32,058 nucleotides of DNA from Bacteroidota bacterium (GTDB taxonomy: Bacteria; Bacteroidota; Bacteroidia; Chitinophagales; Chitinophagaceae): contig PSRA01000088.1 of NCBI GenBank assembly GCA_003175695.1, positions 1-32,058 of the forward strand. Direction: 5' to 3'. Position numbers and translations under genes: made by a program. Below are positions 1 to 7,901 of the stretch, piece by piece. Position 1 is the stretch's first letter; the number at the start of each line of letters is the position of its first letter. The notes under the pieces were generated by a model. The model saw only the letters and a program-made list of their open reading frames with translations, had not been told where the DNA came from and did not search any database.

Positions 1-53
1 AAATTGAAGTCAATGATGTTTCCCTAAAAGTCTTAGTCACAAAAAAAGCCTAA
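1..53 (+). CDS. C-terminal end of an upstream gene, probably isoleucyl-tRNA synthetase (partial)
   Basis: An open frame enters from the left edge and ends at the TAA at 51-53. Its last residues read IEVNDVSLKVLVTKKA. This short beta-strand-like tail with alternating hydrophobics resembles the C-terminus of bacterial IleS as I recall it, and ileS commonly precedes a dksA/traR-like gene in this group of bacteria. Only 16 residues are visible, so the frame is certain but the identity is inference. The stop lies four bases before the ATG of the DksA-like gene, which suggests co-transcription. Confidence 0.45.
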   Translation, partial: IEVNDVSLKVLVTKKA

Positions 54-57
54 CAGT

Positions 58-873
58 ATGGCAACCAAGAAGAAGGCGGCAAAGCCCGCTAAAAAGGCCA
101 CCCCTAAAAAGGTCGTGAAGCCGGTGGCAAAAAAGACGGCTTCGAAAAAATCGTCGGCTAGACCGGCTAAAAAATCCATACCTAATAAAACTATAAAAGC
201 AGTGGCTAAGAAAGAAACGAATTCAAAAAAGAATGCAACGGCAAAGCCCGCTGCCAAAAAAGCAGCCCCCGTTCAAGCAGTGAAAGCAGCAGTTAAGACC
301 GCTTCGAAAACAGAAGTAAAGAAACCAGAACCCAAACATGAAACCAAGGCGCCGGTTGCCGTGAAGCATGAGGTTAAAAAACCTGAGTCGAAAGCCGCCA
401 AGGTCGTAATGCCTGAAATCAGAACAAAAACAGTAAGGAAATACGAGCCTGAGTTTACAAAATCAATTTTAGACAATTTCCAACAAGATCAAACCGGACC
501 GACTATGAGATACAGTGATGCCGAACTTGCCGAATTCAAGGATCTGATCATGAAGAAATTAGATTCAGCAAAGAAAGAACTGACCTACCTCCAGGGATTG
601 ATTACAAGGAAAGATGAAATGGGAGGAGATGATACGGATAATCGCTACATGACCATGGAAGATGGAAGTATGAGTATGGAGCGTGAGCAGCTTAGCCAGA
701 TGGCCAGCCGTCAAATTACATTCATTGATCATCTTGAAAAAGCCCTGATGAGAATTGAAAATAAGACCTATGGCATTTGCCGCGTAACCGGGAAATTAAT
801 CGATAAAGCAAGGTTGAAAGCTGTTCCGCATGCGACACTGAGCATTGAGGCGAAGCAAACGATGAATAAATAA
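58..873 (+). CDS. TraR/DksA-family protein with a histone-H1-like Lys/Ala-rich N-terminal tail
   Basis: This 271-residue protein has two parts. Residues 1 to about 125 are low complexity, rich in Lys, Ala, Pro and Val with PAKKA/KPAAKKA-like repeats, resembling histone H1 tails and the AlgP class of bacterial DNA-binding tails. Residues about 150-271 match the DksA/TraR fold: a coiled-coil-like helical pair, then the segment YGICRVTGKLI and VPHATLS. Canonical DksA has a four-Cys zinc finger; only Cys241 is visible here, so zinc binding through the usual site is unlikely. DksA proteins act in the secondary channel of RNA polymerase; the tail suggests extra nucleic-acid binding, which is inference. 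The ATG is four bases after the preceding stop. An intrinsic terminator follows the gene. Confidence 0.85.
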   Translation: MATKKKAAKPAKKATPKKVVKPVAKKTASKKSSARPAKKSIPNKTIKAVAKKETNSKKNATAKPAAKKAAPVQAVKAAVKTASKTEVKKPEPKHETKAPVAVKHEVKKPESKAAKVVMPEIRTKTVRKYEPEFTKSILDNFQQDQTGPTMRYSDAELAEFKDLIMKKLDSAKKELTYLQGLITRKDEMGGDDTDNRYMTMEDGSMSMEREQLSQMASRQITFIDHLEKALMRIENKTYGICRVTGKLIDKARLKAVPHATLSIEAKQTMNK

Positions 874-897
874 GGATTGCAAATCTATTTTATTTTT

Positions 898-927
898 GAA
901 GGGATTGTTATTTACGATCCCTTTTTC
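898..927 (+). terminator. Intrinsic terminator after the DksA-like gene
   Basis: Stem GGGATTG (901-907) pairs with CGATCCC (915-921), with one G-T pair and a 7-base loop. It is extended by A-T pairs at the base and followed by a run of five T at 922-926. The hairpin argues against starting the next gene at the in-frame TTG at 877. Confidence 0.75.
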
Positions 928-951
928 ATTTCCATTTATTTCCTTCTTCTT

Positions 952-1401
952 ATGCAACCAAAATTTCTGTTTATTGTCATGGCCCTTGCGCTGGGTGCAA
1001 TACTTCCCATTCAGGCAGCTATTAATACCCGATTGTCCAAGGCAGTTAGTAGTTCCGTTGTTGCAGCTTTTGTTTCGTTTGCTGTGGGAACAATTGCGCT
1101 TTTTCTCTTTTTGTTTTTCACCAGGCAAATTCATTTCCAGTCGCTCCCCTTTCGTCAATCGCCCTGGTGGCTATGGACCGGAGGGATATTGGGGACATTT
1201 TTTGTAGCTGGAATAGTAGTGTTGCTGCCCCGTCTGGGTGTTGCATTGTCTTTTAGCCTGGTGCTGGCGGGCCAAATGGCTGTGGCCATTCTTTTTGATC
1301 ATTTCGGGTGGCTGGGAACAACTGTGCGCGAGATATCGCCTGGGAAAATTCTGGGAGCGGCTTTGCTGGTTGTTGGCGTGTACCTGATTAGAAAATTTTG
1401 A
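952..1401 (+). CDS. Small DMT-type membrane protein of the YdcZ (DUF606) family
   Basis: This is a 149-residue, very hydrophobic protein with about five predicted membrane helices (roughly residues 3-20, 31-52, 68-90, 94-115 and 130-148). The opening FLFIVMALALGAILPIQAA and the segment INTRLSKAVSSSVVAAFVSF are typical of the YdcZ/DUF606 family. Members are half-size relatives of drug/metabolite transporters and probably work as dimers; the substrate cannot be told. I start at the ATG at 952, because the longer frame from the TTG at 877 runs through a terminator hairpin and would add 25 residues with no family counterpart. The gene is convergent with the ABC exporter, whose stop is only 11 bases away. 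Confidence 0.8.
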   Translation: MQPKFLFIVMALALGAILPIQAAINTRLSKAVSSSVVAAFVSFAVGTIALFLFLFFTRQIHFQSLPFRQSPWWLWTGGILGTFFVAGIVVLLPRLGVALSFSLVLAGQMAVAILFDHFGWLGTTVREISPGKILGAALLVVGVYLIRKF

Positions 1402-1412
1402 ACACTGCTCTT

Positions 1413-3233
1413 TTATCTTATTTCCTGCATTTCCACCAGCCTCCTGTACAGCCCGTCCTGCTTCATCAATTGTTCATGAGTTCCTTTTTCTACAATGCAT
1501 CCTTTTTGCAACACTATTATTTCATCAGCATTACGAATGGTACTCAGTCTATGAGCAATGACAATACTAGTCCTGTTTTGCATCATTTTATTAATAGCAT
1601 CTTGCACGAGTCGCTCGCTTTCAGTATCAAGTGAAGACGTGGCTTCATCGAGTATGAGGACGGGAGGATTTTTGAGCACAGCCCGCGCGATCGTGAGTCT
1701 TTGCTTCTCGCCTCCACTTAATTTTGATCCTCGGTCACCAATATTCGATTCATACTCATCTTCTTTTTGAACAATGAAGTTGTGTGCGTTCGCCACTTTA
1801 GCTGCCTGTTCAATATTTTCTTTCCTAGCCTGGGGATAACCCAGTGAAATATTATTCGCAATCGAATCATTGAATAAAATAGGCTCCTGCGTGACAATGC
1901 TCATTTGCTGCCTGAGCGAATGCAAGGAATACTCCTTAATATTCACGCCATCAATCAACAATTGGCCTGAAGTTACATCATGAAACCTGGGTATGAGATC
2001 AGCAAGTGTAGATTTACCTGCGCCGGAAGAACCAACCAGCGCAACTGTTTTTCCTTTCTCGATCACGAGATTGATGTGATTCAGTACCTGGTGGCCTTCG
2101 TATGCAAAGCAAACATCCTTAAACTCTATCCGGTCATTGAACGATTCAAGTGTTTTGGCTTCGGGCATCTCCTGTACGGTAATGGGCGCATGCAAAACGT
2201 CTTCAATGCGCTTGATGGCAGCGCTTCCGCGCTGGGCATTATAAAATGCCGTAGACAAAGATTTCGCAGGATTAATTATCTGGGAAAAAATGGCGATATA
2301 GGTGATAAATGCTTCCGGCGGAAGTGAAAATTTATGATCCAGTACCAATCTTCCCCCAAACCACAGAATGCAAGTCAATACAATTACGCCAAGAAATTCT
2401 GACATGGGCGATGCCAAATCCCTTCGAAACATAATTTTATTTCTTACGTGGTTGATGTAATTATTTGTATCGAAAAATTTATTCCTGAGTAGCTTTTCTG
2501 CATTAAATGCCTTGATCACTCTTAAGCCTCCCAACGTTTCATCGAGGATCGACATCAGGATACCTGCCTGCTCCTGCGCAATGGAAGATTGTTTTTTTAA
2601 CGAGCGGCTCACTCTGCCAATAATAAATCCGGTGAGCGGTAGCAGGACCAGCAGAAAGAGAGATAAAGCAGGGCTGAGAAAAAATAAAGTGAAGAGAATG
2701 ATCAGAATGTTCATAGGATCCCTGATCAAACCCTCCAAGGTACTCATCACGCTCCATTCAATTTCATTGGCATCATTGCTCATCCGGCTGATGATGTCTC
2801 CTTTGCGTTGTTGAGTAAAATAACCGATGGGAAGTTCTAAAATTTTCGTGTAGAGGTCTGCTCGCAATCTGGTCATCACACGATTTCGCATCGGAGCGAG
2901 CACGCGGTAAGAAAAATATAGAAAAATATTCTTTAGCAAGATAGAAACAAGGATGAACAGGCATATGGCGCCCAGCGCATATACTGCGCTGTGTTGTTTG
3001 ATCAACTGACTCAATAAGTATCTAAAATAATCCAGGATGCTGCCGGCGGAAAACCTGAGTTCAGGTTTGACATCAGATACTCTTTCCGTTCCAAATAACA
3101 ATTGGAGGAAAGGGGCCAGCATAGCTAGTGAAACTATCGAGGCTAGAATCGACAGCAGGTTAAAAATAAAATATAGGAAGATATTCCTCTTTTGATCCCT
3201 GAGGTATCTTAAAATAATGGAAAAACGTTTCAT
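1413..3233 (-). CDS. ABC exporter, fused permease and ATPase (MsbA-like)
   Basis: This is a 606-residue half-transporter. The N-terminal membrane domain (about residues 18-340) has six hydrophobic segments, and the C-terminal nucleotide-binding domain is complete: Walker A GSSGAGKST (401-409), signature LSGGEKQR (505-512), Walker B VLILDE (525-530) and switch His561 in IAHRLST. Length and layout match homodimeric exporters such as MsbA, which flip lipid A core or other amphipathic molecules across the inner membrane. Substrate assignment from sequence alone is not secure. The ATG at 3233 gives MKRFSIILRYLR, which fits the family. The gene is divergent from rbfA, with candidate promoters in the 70-base gap. 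Confidence 0.88.
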   Translation of the reverse strand: MKRFSIILRYLRDQKRNIFLYFIFNLLSILASIVSLAMLAPFLQLLFGTERVSDVKPELRFSAGSILDYFRYLLSQLIKQHSAVYALGAICLFILVSILLKNIFLYFSYRVLAPMRNRVMTRLRADLYTKILELPIGYFTQQRKGDIISRMSNDANEIEWSVMSTLEGLIRDPMNILIILFTLFFLSPALSLFLLVLLPLTGFIIGRVSRSLKKQSSIAQEQAGILMSILDETLGGLRVIKAFNAEKLLRNKFFDTNNYINHVRNKIMFRRDLASPMSEFLGVIVLTCILWFGGRLVLDHKFSLPPEAFITYIAIFSQIINPAKSLSTAFYNAQRGSAAIKRIEDVLHAPITVQEMPEAKTLESFNDRIEFKDVCFAYEGHQVLNHINLVIEKGKTVALVGSSGAGKSTLADLIPRFHDVTSGQLLIDGVNIKEYSLHSLRQQMSIVTQEPILFNDSIANNISLGYPQARKENIEQAAKVANAHNFIVQKEDEYESNIGDRGSKLSGGEKQRLTIARAVLKNPPVLILDEATSSLDTESERLVQDAINKMMQNRTSIVIAHRLSTIRNADEIIVLQKGCIVEKGTHEQLMKQDGLYRRLVEMQEIR

Positions 3234-3249
3234 GTATTGTTAATTACAG

Positions 3250-3281
3250 CAAATCCAACTCCTTAGGGGTTGTTCTGGCAA
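3250..3281 (-). promoter_or_regulatory. Candidate promoter of the ABC exporter
   Basis: On the minus strand, TTG (3281-3279) is followed after 21 bases by TGGATTTG (3257-3250). This is close to the Bacteroidota pattern TTTG-N19-TAnnTTTG, with one mismatch in the -7 element. It lies 16 bases before the ATG. Confidence 0.35.
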
Positions 3282-3301
3282 GCGAATAAGCTGTAAATTT
3301 A
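3270..3301 (+). promoter_or_regulatory. Candidate promoter of rbfA
   Basis: TTG (3270-3272) and TAAATTTA (3294-3301) are 21 bases apart, near the Bacteroidota consensus but with A in place of the final G. If used, transcription would start near 3307, downstream of the in-frame TTG at 3304, and this favours the ATG at 3322 as the rbfA start. Confidence 0.35.
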
Positions 3302-3321
3302 CATTGAAAAATGTTAAAGAT

Positions 3322-3699
3322 ATGCAAGAAGGGAGACGTCAAAAGCAAGTAGCAGCACTTCTGTCTGAAGAATTAAGCAGCATTTTTCAGCGAATTGGAT
3401 TGAATATGCTCGATGGAGGCATGGTTTCGATATCATCAGTGAAAATGACACCCGATCTCGCTGAAGCCCGGATTTACCTGAGTTTATTCAAAGTGAAGGA
3501 TAGAAAAGAAACCATGAAAAAAATTGAAGAACGCGCCTGGGAAATCAAAAAAGAGCTGGTGAATTCTATCAAACATCAATTGCGGATAATGCCCCAATTA
3601 AGCTTTTACCTTGATGATACACTGGACTATGTAGATAAGATGGAATCGCTTTTCAAAGAAATAAAAAATCAGCAATCCTCCGGCGGGGAGGAAAAATAG
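3322..3699 (+). CDS. rbfA: Ribosome-binding factor A
   Basis: This 125-residue protein matches RbfA throughout. It has the N-terminal EGRRQKQVAALLSEELSSIF helix, then SISSVKMTPDLAEARIYLS, and the LRIMPQLSFYLDDTLDY segment that ends the KH-like fold. RbfA binds the free 30S subunit near helix 1 of 16S rRNA during late maturation and cold adaptation. The longer frame begins at a TTG at 3304, but family members begin near MQEGRRQKQ, so I use the ATG at 3322. The stop is 14 bases before the next start, so rbfA and the permease gene are probably co-transcribed. Confidence 0.92.
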   Translation: MQEGRRQKQVAALLSEELSSIFQRIGLNMLDGGMVSISSVKMTPDLAEARIYLSLFKVKDRKETMKKIEERAWEIKKELVNSIKHQLRIMPQLSFYLDDTLDYVDKMESLFKEIKNQQSSGGEEK

Positions 3700-3713
3700 T
3701 AAAACAGGAACTC

Positions 3714-4934
3714 TTGAATTTTCTTTTTGCCTGGCGTTATTTCAAGGCCAAAAAATCTACAAATGCTATTAATATCATTGCATGGGTAAGCGTGGCTGCC
3801 ATCATTATTGGTACGGCTTCACTTATTATTGTCCTGAGCGTATTCAACGGCCTGGAGAGTCTGGTTAAATCTTTATATGCGGATTTCTATACTGACCTGA
3901 AGGTTCTTCCTAAAAATGGCAAGTTCATTACTCTGACTCCTTCTCAGATATTACAACTGAGTCAAATAGATGGCGTCCGCGGCTATTCGTTAGTGGTAGA
4001 GGAAAAAGCCCTTCTGCAGGCAGGTTCGCTGCAGCCCGTTGTGCTAAAAGGGGTCGATACCAATTTCAAGCATATCAGTGGCGTTCCTAACAAATTAGTG
4101 AAGGGAACATTTGACCTGGGTACAGTTGATCACCCTGGAGCAGTGCTTGGTGCCGGCATAGAAAATGCGCTTGGAATTGAAACGGATAAGAACCTCTTAC
4201 CATTATCTGCTTACATGTTTAAGAAAAATGAAACCAGGGGTCCGGCTGATCCAATGCAATCAATGAGCAATGCAAGCTTGATTTCAACGGGCACTTTCGT
4301 CATACAGCAAGATTTTGATAACAGATATGCATTTACCAATATCGATTTTATGAAGCAGATGTTGGGCCTGGGTATATATGAGTTTACAGGAGTTGAGATT
4401 GCATTGAAAGATCCATCACAGACAGATCTGATCAAATCGAAAATTCAATCTGTGCTGGGTAATGGTTTTCTTGTTCAGAGCAGGTACGAGCAGAACCAGG
4501 GTCTTTACAGTGTCATGCGCGTGGAGAAGTGGGTAATCTACTGTGTTCTGACAATGATCCTGATTGTTGCCTGCTTCAATATGGTGGGGGCATTAACCAT
4601 GCTCGTTTTGGAAAAGCAAAAAGATATCCAGGTATTGAAGGCCATGGGCGCAAATAACAATTATGTGCAAAGGATCTTTTTGAGTGAAGGATTGTTGCTG
4701 GCTTTGGTTGGTGGAGTGATTGGAATTTTGCTGGCAGTAGCAATCTGCTGGCTCCAAGTGAGATACCACCTGGTACCATTGCAGGGTGAATCTTTCCTGA
4801 TATCGTATTATCCGGTGAAATTAGTACCAACCGATTTCCTGCTTGTTTTGTCCACAATTTTGGTGGTAGCATTACTTGCATCGTGGCTACCATCAAGGAA
4901 AGCGGCTAATCAGCCAATAGAACTGAGAAGCTAA
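3714..4934 (+). CDS. LolC/LolE-type ABC permease (FtsX/MacB fold)
   Basis: This 406-residue protein has an N-terminal membrane helix (about 20-45, with INIIAWVSVAAIIIG), a large extracytoplasmic domain, and three C-terminal helices beginning near residue 270 and including NMVGALTMLVLEKQKDIQ. That is the layout of LolC/LolE, the permease subunits that extract lipoproteins from the inner membrane for transfer to the outer membrane. No LolD-type ATPase lies in the window, so it must be encoded elsewhere. The start is a TTG, preceded by AGGA at 3706-3709. The resulting MNFLFAWRYFKAKKS is the expected family N-terminus, and no ATG gives as good a fit. Whether it serves lipoproteins or another substrate is inferred from family only. 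Confidence 0.85.
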   Translation: MNFLFAWRYFKAKKSTNAINIIAWVSVAAIIIGTASLIIVLSVFNGLESLVKSLYADFYTDLKVLPKNGKFITLTPSQILQLSQIDGVRGYSLVVEEKALLQAGSLQPVVLKGVDTNFKHISGVPNKLVKGTFDLGTVDHPGAVLGAGIENALGIETDKNLLPLSAYMFKKNETRGPADPMQSMSNASLISTGTFVIQQDFDNRYAFTNIDFMKQMLGLGIYEFTGVEIALKDPSQTDLIKSKIQSVLGNGFLVQSRYEQNQGLYSVMRVEKWVIYCVLTMILIVACFNMVGALTMLVLEKQKDIQVLKAMGANNNYVQRIFLSEGLLLALVGGVIGILLAVAICWLQVRYHLVPLQGESFLISYYPVKLVPTDFLLVLSTILVVALLASWLPSRKAANQPIELRS

Positions 4935-4981
4935 AGTAATCTCCTGAAGCGTTATAGCAAACTTGCTGAATTTGTTAAAGC

Positions 4982-5021
4982 AGCTTCCCGCAAAGTCGCC
5001 TTTGCCACTTTGCGGGAAGCT
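4982..5021. terminator. Perfect 15-bp inverted repeat between convergent genes
   Basis: AGCTTCCCGCAAAGT (4982-4996) and its exact complement (5007-5021) flank a 10-base loop. An alternative shorter hairpin, GCAAAG (4990-4995) with CTTTGC (5000-5005), competes within it. It sits 47 bases after the permease stop and 4 bases after the transketolase stop, so a bidirectional terminator is the likely role. No long T-run follows on either strand. Confidence 0.6.
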
Positions 5022-5025
5022 AACC

Positions 5026-5859
5026 TCAGTAATCACCCAAGGTTTCCGGAAGTTGTGCCAAGGCCTTTTGCAATTGCTCATCATTTGGTGCGACTCCATG
5101 CCAGTTGTGATCATTCTCCATAAAATCTACTCCCTTACCCATTACAGTATGCATCATTATTGCAATGGGTTTTCCATTTCCCGTCAAAGATTTTGCTTTT
5201 TTCAAAACCGTAGTGACCTCATCCATATCGTTACCGTTCATTTCTAACGTAGTCCAACCGAAGGCTTCAAATTTTTGCCTGATATTACCCAGGTTCATCA
5301 CCTTTTCAGTTGGTCCATCAATTTGTTGATGGTTCCAATCTACCGTGGAGATCAGGTTATCTACTTTATGATGCGCTGCGAAAAGTAAGGCTTCCCATAT
5401 TTGACCTTCATCCAATTCTCCGTCTCCATGAAGGGAAAAGACAATATTCTTTTCATTATTGAGTTTTTTACTTAGTGCAGCACCTATCGCTACACTCATA
5501 CCCTGGCCTAATGATCCGCTCGCAACGCGGATGCCGGGTAAGTGTTCATGTGTGGCAGGATGTCCTTGCAGCCGGGAATTTATTTTTCTGAATGTGGAAA
5601 GTTCTTTGATGTCAAAATATCCCGCTCTTGCGAGCGCGGAATAAAATACCGGGGAAATATGACCATTCGATAAGAAGAAGAGATCCTCATTCTTTCCGTC
5701 CATCGTGAAATGAGGATTGTGTTGCATGATATCAAAATATAATGCAGTAAAAAAATCAGCACAACCTAAGGATCCACCCGGATGACCACTGGCGGCTCCG
5801 TGAACCATTCGAACAATGTCTCTGCGAATTTGGGAGGCAATTGCTTTTAAATCAGCCAT
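5026..5859 (-). CDS. Transketolase, N-terminal (TPP pyrophosphate-binding) subunit
   Basis: At 277 residues this is the N-terminal half of a split transketolase. Visible motifs are GHPGGSLG (25-32), GHIS with His67, RLQGHP (His100), the TPP/Mg motif GDGELDEG (145-152) and the metal-binding Asn in WNHQQIDG. The enzyme transfers two-carbon units in the pentose phosphate pathway but needs the pyrimidine-binding C-terminal half, usually encoded next door. Here the downstream neighbour is on the opposite strand and the upstream one is a sugar transferase, so the partner must lie elsewhere. The ATG at 5859 gives MADLKAIASQIRRDIV, as expected. Confidence 0.9.
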   Translation of the reverse strand: MADLKAIASQIRRDIVRMVHGAASGHPGGSLGCADFFTALYFDIMQHNPHFTMDGKNEDLFFLSNGHISPVFYSALARAGYFDIKELSTFRKINSRLQGHPATHEHLPGIRVASGSLGQGMSVAIGAALSKKLNNEKNIVFSLHGDGELDEGQIWEALLFAAHHKVDNLISTVDWNHQQIDGPTEKVMNLGNIRQKFEAFGWTTLEMNGNDMDEVTTVLKKAKSLTGNGKPIAIMMHTVMGKGVDFMENDHNWHGVAPNDEQLQKALAQLPETLGDY

Positions 5860-5886
5860 ATAAAAGTTTTTTAGCTACAACGGCGG

Positions 5887-5894
5887 CAAAGCTA
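5887..5894 (-). promoter_or_regulatory. -7 promoter element of the transketolase gene
   Basis: Read on the minus strand, TAGCTTTG followed by C is an exact match to the Bacteroidota -7 element TAnnTTTG. It is 27 bases before the ATG. No convincing -33 TTTG was found at the expected distance. Confidence 0.4.
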
Positions 5895-6089
5895 ACGGAA
5901 TTTATTTATCCTTATATTAAACTTTTGCTTTAATTTGCCGTCCTAATCGCCCCATAGTTCATCAATCTGTTGCCTTTAGTTTTCACGTTTTAAGTATGAA
6001 TGACTGATTTGAAGCTGTCTTAGTTTTTAGGCTGAGTTAGTGGATCTAAAAGAATTGGAAATTATTTTTTGAATTACAAATCAAGGTCA

Positions 6090-7232
6090 ATGTTTGATGT
6101 CATACTCTCTGTAACCATTTCATTTACTATTACTTTTCTGGCTATCCCGGTAATCATCAACGTTGCCGAAATGAAAAAGCTGTTTGATATGCCGGATGAG
6201 CGCAAAATTCACCACACGGCGATCACACCTCTGGGAGGAATTGGCATTTTTGCTGGCTTTGTTTTCGGTTGTCTGCTAACCGTTAATTTCAAATCTTCTT
6301 ACGAGTTTCAATATTTTGTAGCAGCTGCTTTGGTGATTTTTTTCCTGGGATTGAAAGATGATATCCTGATTATTTCTCCTATAAAGAAATTTATTGGCCA
6401 GGTGCTTGCAGCATTTTTGATTATTTACTATGGAAGAATTCAAATCAGAAGCATGCATGGATTTCTCGGCATATATGAATTGCCTGAGATGTTCAGTTTA
6501 TTGATCACCTATTTTACAGTAATTGTAATCATTAACTCATTTAACCTGATTGATGGGGTAGATGGGCTGGCGGGATCATTGGGACTTATGTCCTCCGCAC
6601 TTTTTGGTATATATTTCCTAAGCATCAACATGCCATCTTATTATATACTTGCTTTTTCACTTTGCGGAAGTTTGTTGGCATTTTTGATTTTCAATTTCGA
6701 ACCTGCAAAAATATTCATGGGTGATACCGGCTCGCTGTTAATTGGAGTTGTTAACGCAATTCTGGCAGTTAAATTCATTGATCCTGCAACCAGCGCGGAA
6801 AACGCACAACCACTCGACTCATCTGCCGCAATTGGCTTTACGATTTTAATGATTCCGTTGCTGGATACATTGCGCGTATTCTCCATCCGAATATTCAAGA
6901 GACGTTCCCCGTTTAGTCCCGATAGAAATCATATTCATCATCTCTTGTTGGACCGTGGTCTCTCGCACAGGGCAATCACCATCCTGCTTGTGACAATGAA
7001 CCTCACACTTGTGACTCTCGTTTATTTTGGAAGATCTTTGGGAACTACTGTCCTGATCCTTGCAGTTTTTGCTGTGTTTTTTGGATTTATTGCTGTCTCT
7101 TACTACGCGCGTTCCAAAGCAAAATTGGCCCTCTCCAATAATAACAATAACAACAGCCACGAAAGCGGCAAATTGCAGGAATCAAAATTGATTTCTTTTA
7201 TCAAGGACAATATTTTGGAGCAAAAAAACTAA
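6090..7232 (+). CDS. MraY/WecA-family polyprenyl-phosphate sugar-1-phosphate transferase (TagO/WecA-like)
   Basis: This polytopic membrane protein has 380 residues and about ten hydrophobic segments. Family motifs are present in order: TPLGGIGIFAGF, LGLKDD (the DD pair), NSFNLIDGVDGLAG, KIFMGDTGSLLIG, and the WecA-type cytoplasmic loop DRNHIHHLLLDRG. The HIHHLL signature separates it from MraY. Such enzymes move a HexNAc-1-phosphate from a UDP-sugar to undecaprenyl phosphate, starting O-antigen, capsule or other surface glycans. The C-terminus has an Asn run encoded by an AAT/AAC repeat near 7137-7155. I prefer the ATG at 6090, with AAGG just upstream, over the TTG at 6069. No other glycan genes lie nearby. 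Confidence 0.85.
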   Translation: MFDVILSVTISFTITFLAIPVIINVAEMKKLFDMPDERKIHHTAITPLGGIGIFAGFVFGCLLTVNFKSSYEFQYFVAAALVIFFLGLKDDILIISPIKKFIGQVLAAFLIIYYGRIQIRSMHGFLGIYELPEMFSLLITYFTVIVIINSFNLIDGVDGLAGSLGLMSSALFGIYFLSINMPSYYILAFSLCGSLLAFLIFNFEPAKIFMGDTGSLLIGVVNAILAVKFIDPATSAENAQPLDSSAAIGFTILMIPLLDTLRVFSIRIFKRRSPFSPDRNHIHHLLLDRGLSHRAITILLVTMNLTLVTLVYFGRSLGTTVLILAVFAVFFGFIAVSYYARSKAKLALSNNNNNNSHESGKLQESKLISFIKDNILEQKN

Positions 7233-7274
7233 TAAATTTCCTTTCCCTTTTTAACTAAGGCTGTAGAGGTTTTT

Positions 7275-7305
7275 TTTGTCCAATTTTTCTTTTGCCGTAG
7301 GTTTG
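7275..7305 (+). promoter_or_regulatory. Promoter of frr, exact Bacteroidota consensus
   Basis: TTTG (7275-7278), a 19-base spacer, then TAGGTTTG (7298-7305) match TTTG-N19-TAnnTTTG with no mismatch. The expected transcription start near 7311 leaves a leader of about 27 bases before the frr ATG. Confidence 0.7.
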
Positions 7306-7337
7306 CATGCCTGCGTTAATTAAATACTCTTTTATTT

Positions 7338-7901
7338 ATGCCAGATGATCTAGCACACGTCCTGACGGAAGCTCAGGATTCCATGCAAAAAGCAATCAAT
7401 CACCTTGAAAATGAATTGATCAAAATCAGGGCCGGCAAAGCCAATCCACAAATGTTCGACGGTTTGACAGTTGACTATTATGGTTCACCGACGCCAATGA
7501 ACCAGGTTGCCAATATATCGGTGATGGATGCCCGAACTATGACTATCCAACCATGGGAAAAAAATATGCTTCAGCCTATTGAACGCTCCATTATTGCTGC
7601 CAACCTGGGCGTCACTCCTCAAAATGACGGAAATACAATTCGCATTTTCATGCCTCCACTCACCGAAGAGCGCCGTAAAGAATATGTGAAAAGAGCTAAT
7701 CAGGAAGGCGAGCATACGAAAGTAGCAGTTCGCAATATCAGGCGCGATGCCATTGAACATATTAAAAGACTACAGAAACAAGGAGTAAGTGAAGATGCTT
7801 CAAAAGATGCAGAAAAGAAAATGCAGGAAACTACGGACAGATATATCTCCCTCGTTGAGAAGCACCTGAGCGCCAAAGAAAAAGAGATTATGTCTGTGTG
7901 A
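7338..7901 (+). CDS. frr: Ribosome recycling factor
   Basis: This 187-residue protein is full length for RRF. Conserved stretches are visible: LIKIRAGKANPQMFDGLTVDYYG, split here as IRAGKANPQMFDGL and VDYYGSPTPMNQVANI, then TIQPWEKNM, GNTIRIFMPPLTEERRKEYVK and VRNIRRDA. RRF and EF-G split the post-termination ribosome for reuse. In many bacteria frr follows pyrH; here it stands alone behind its own consensus promoter, and the upstream gene is a sugar transferase. The ATG at 7338 is unambiguous. Confidence 0.96.
   Translation: MPDDLAHVLTEAQDSMQKAINHLENELIKIRAGKANPQMFDGLTVDYYGSPTPMNQVANISVMDARTMTIQPWEKNMLQPIERSIIAANLGVTPQNDGNTIRIFMPPLTEERRKEYVKRANQEGEHTKVAVRNIRRDAIEHIKRLQKQGVSEDASKDAEKKMQETTDRYISLVEKHLSAKEKEIMSV

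Noticed and set aside
877-951. TTG start for the YdcZ-type protein at 877
   Set aside because: It would place the start in front of an intrinsic terminator (898-927) and add 25 residues with no family counterpart. The ATG at 952 fits the family length.
7134-7160. AAT/AAC trinucleotide run as a phase-variable repeat
   Set aside because: It is in frame and mixed in codon use near the C-terminus, so changes would only vary an Asn run, not switch the gene off.
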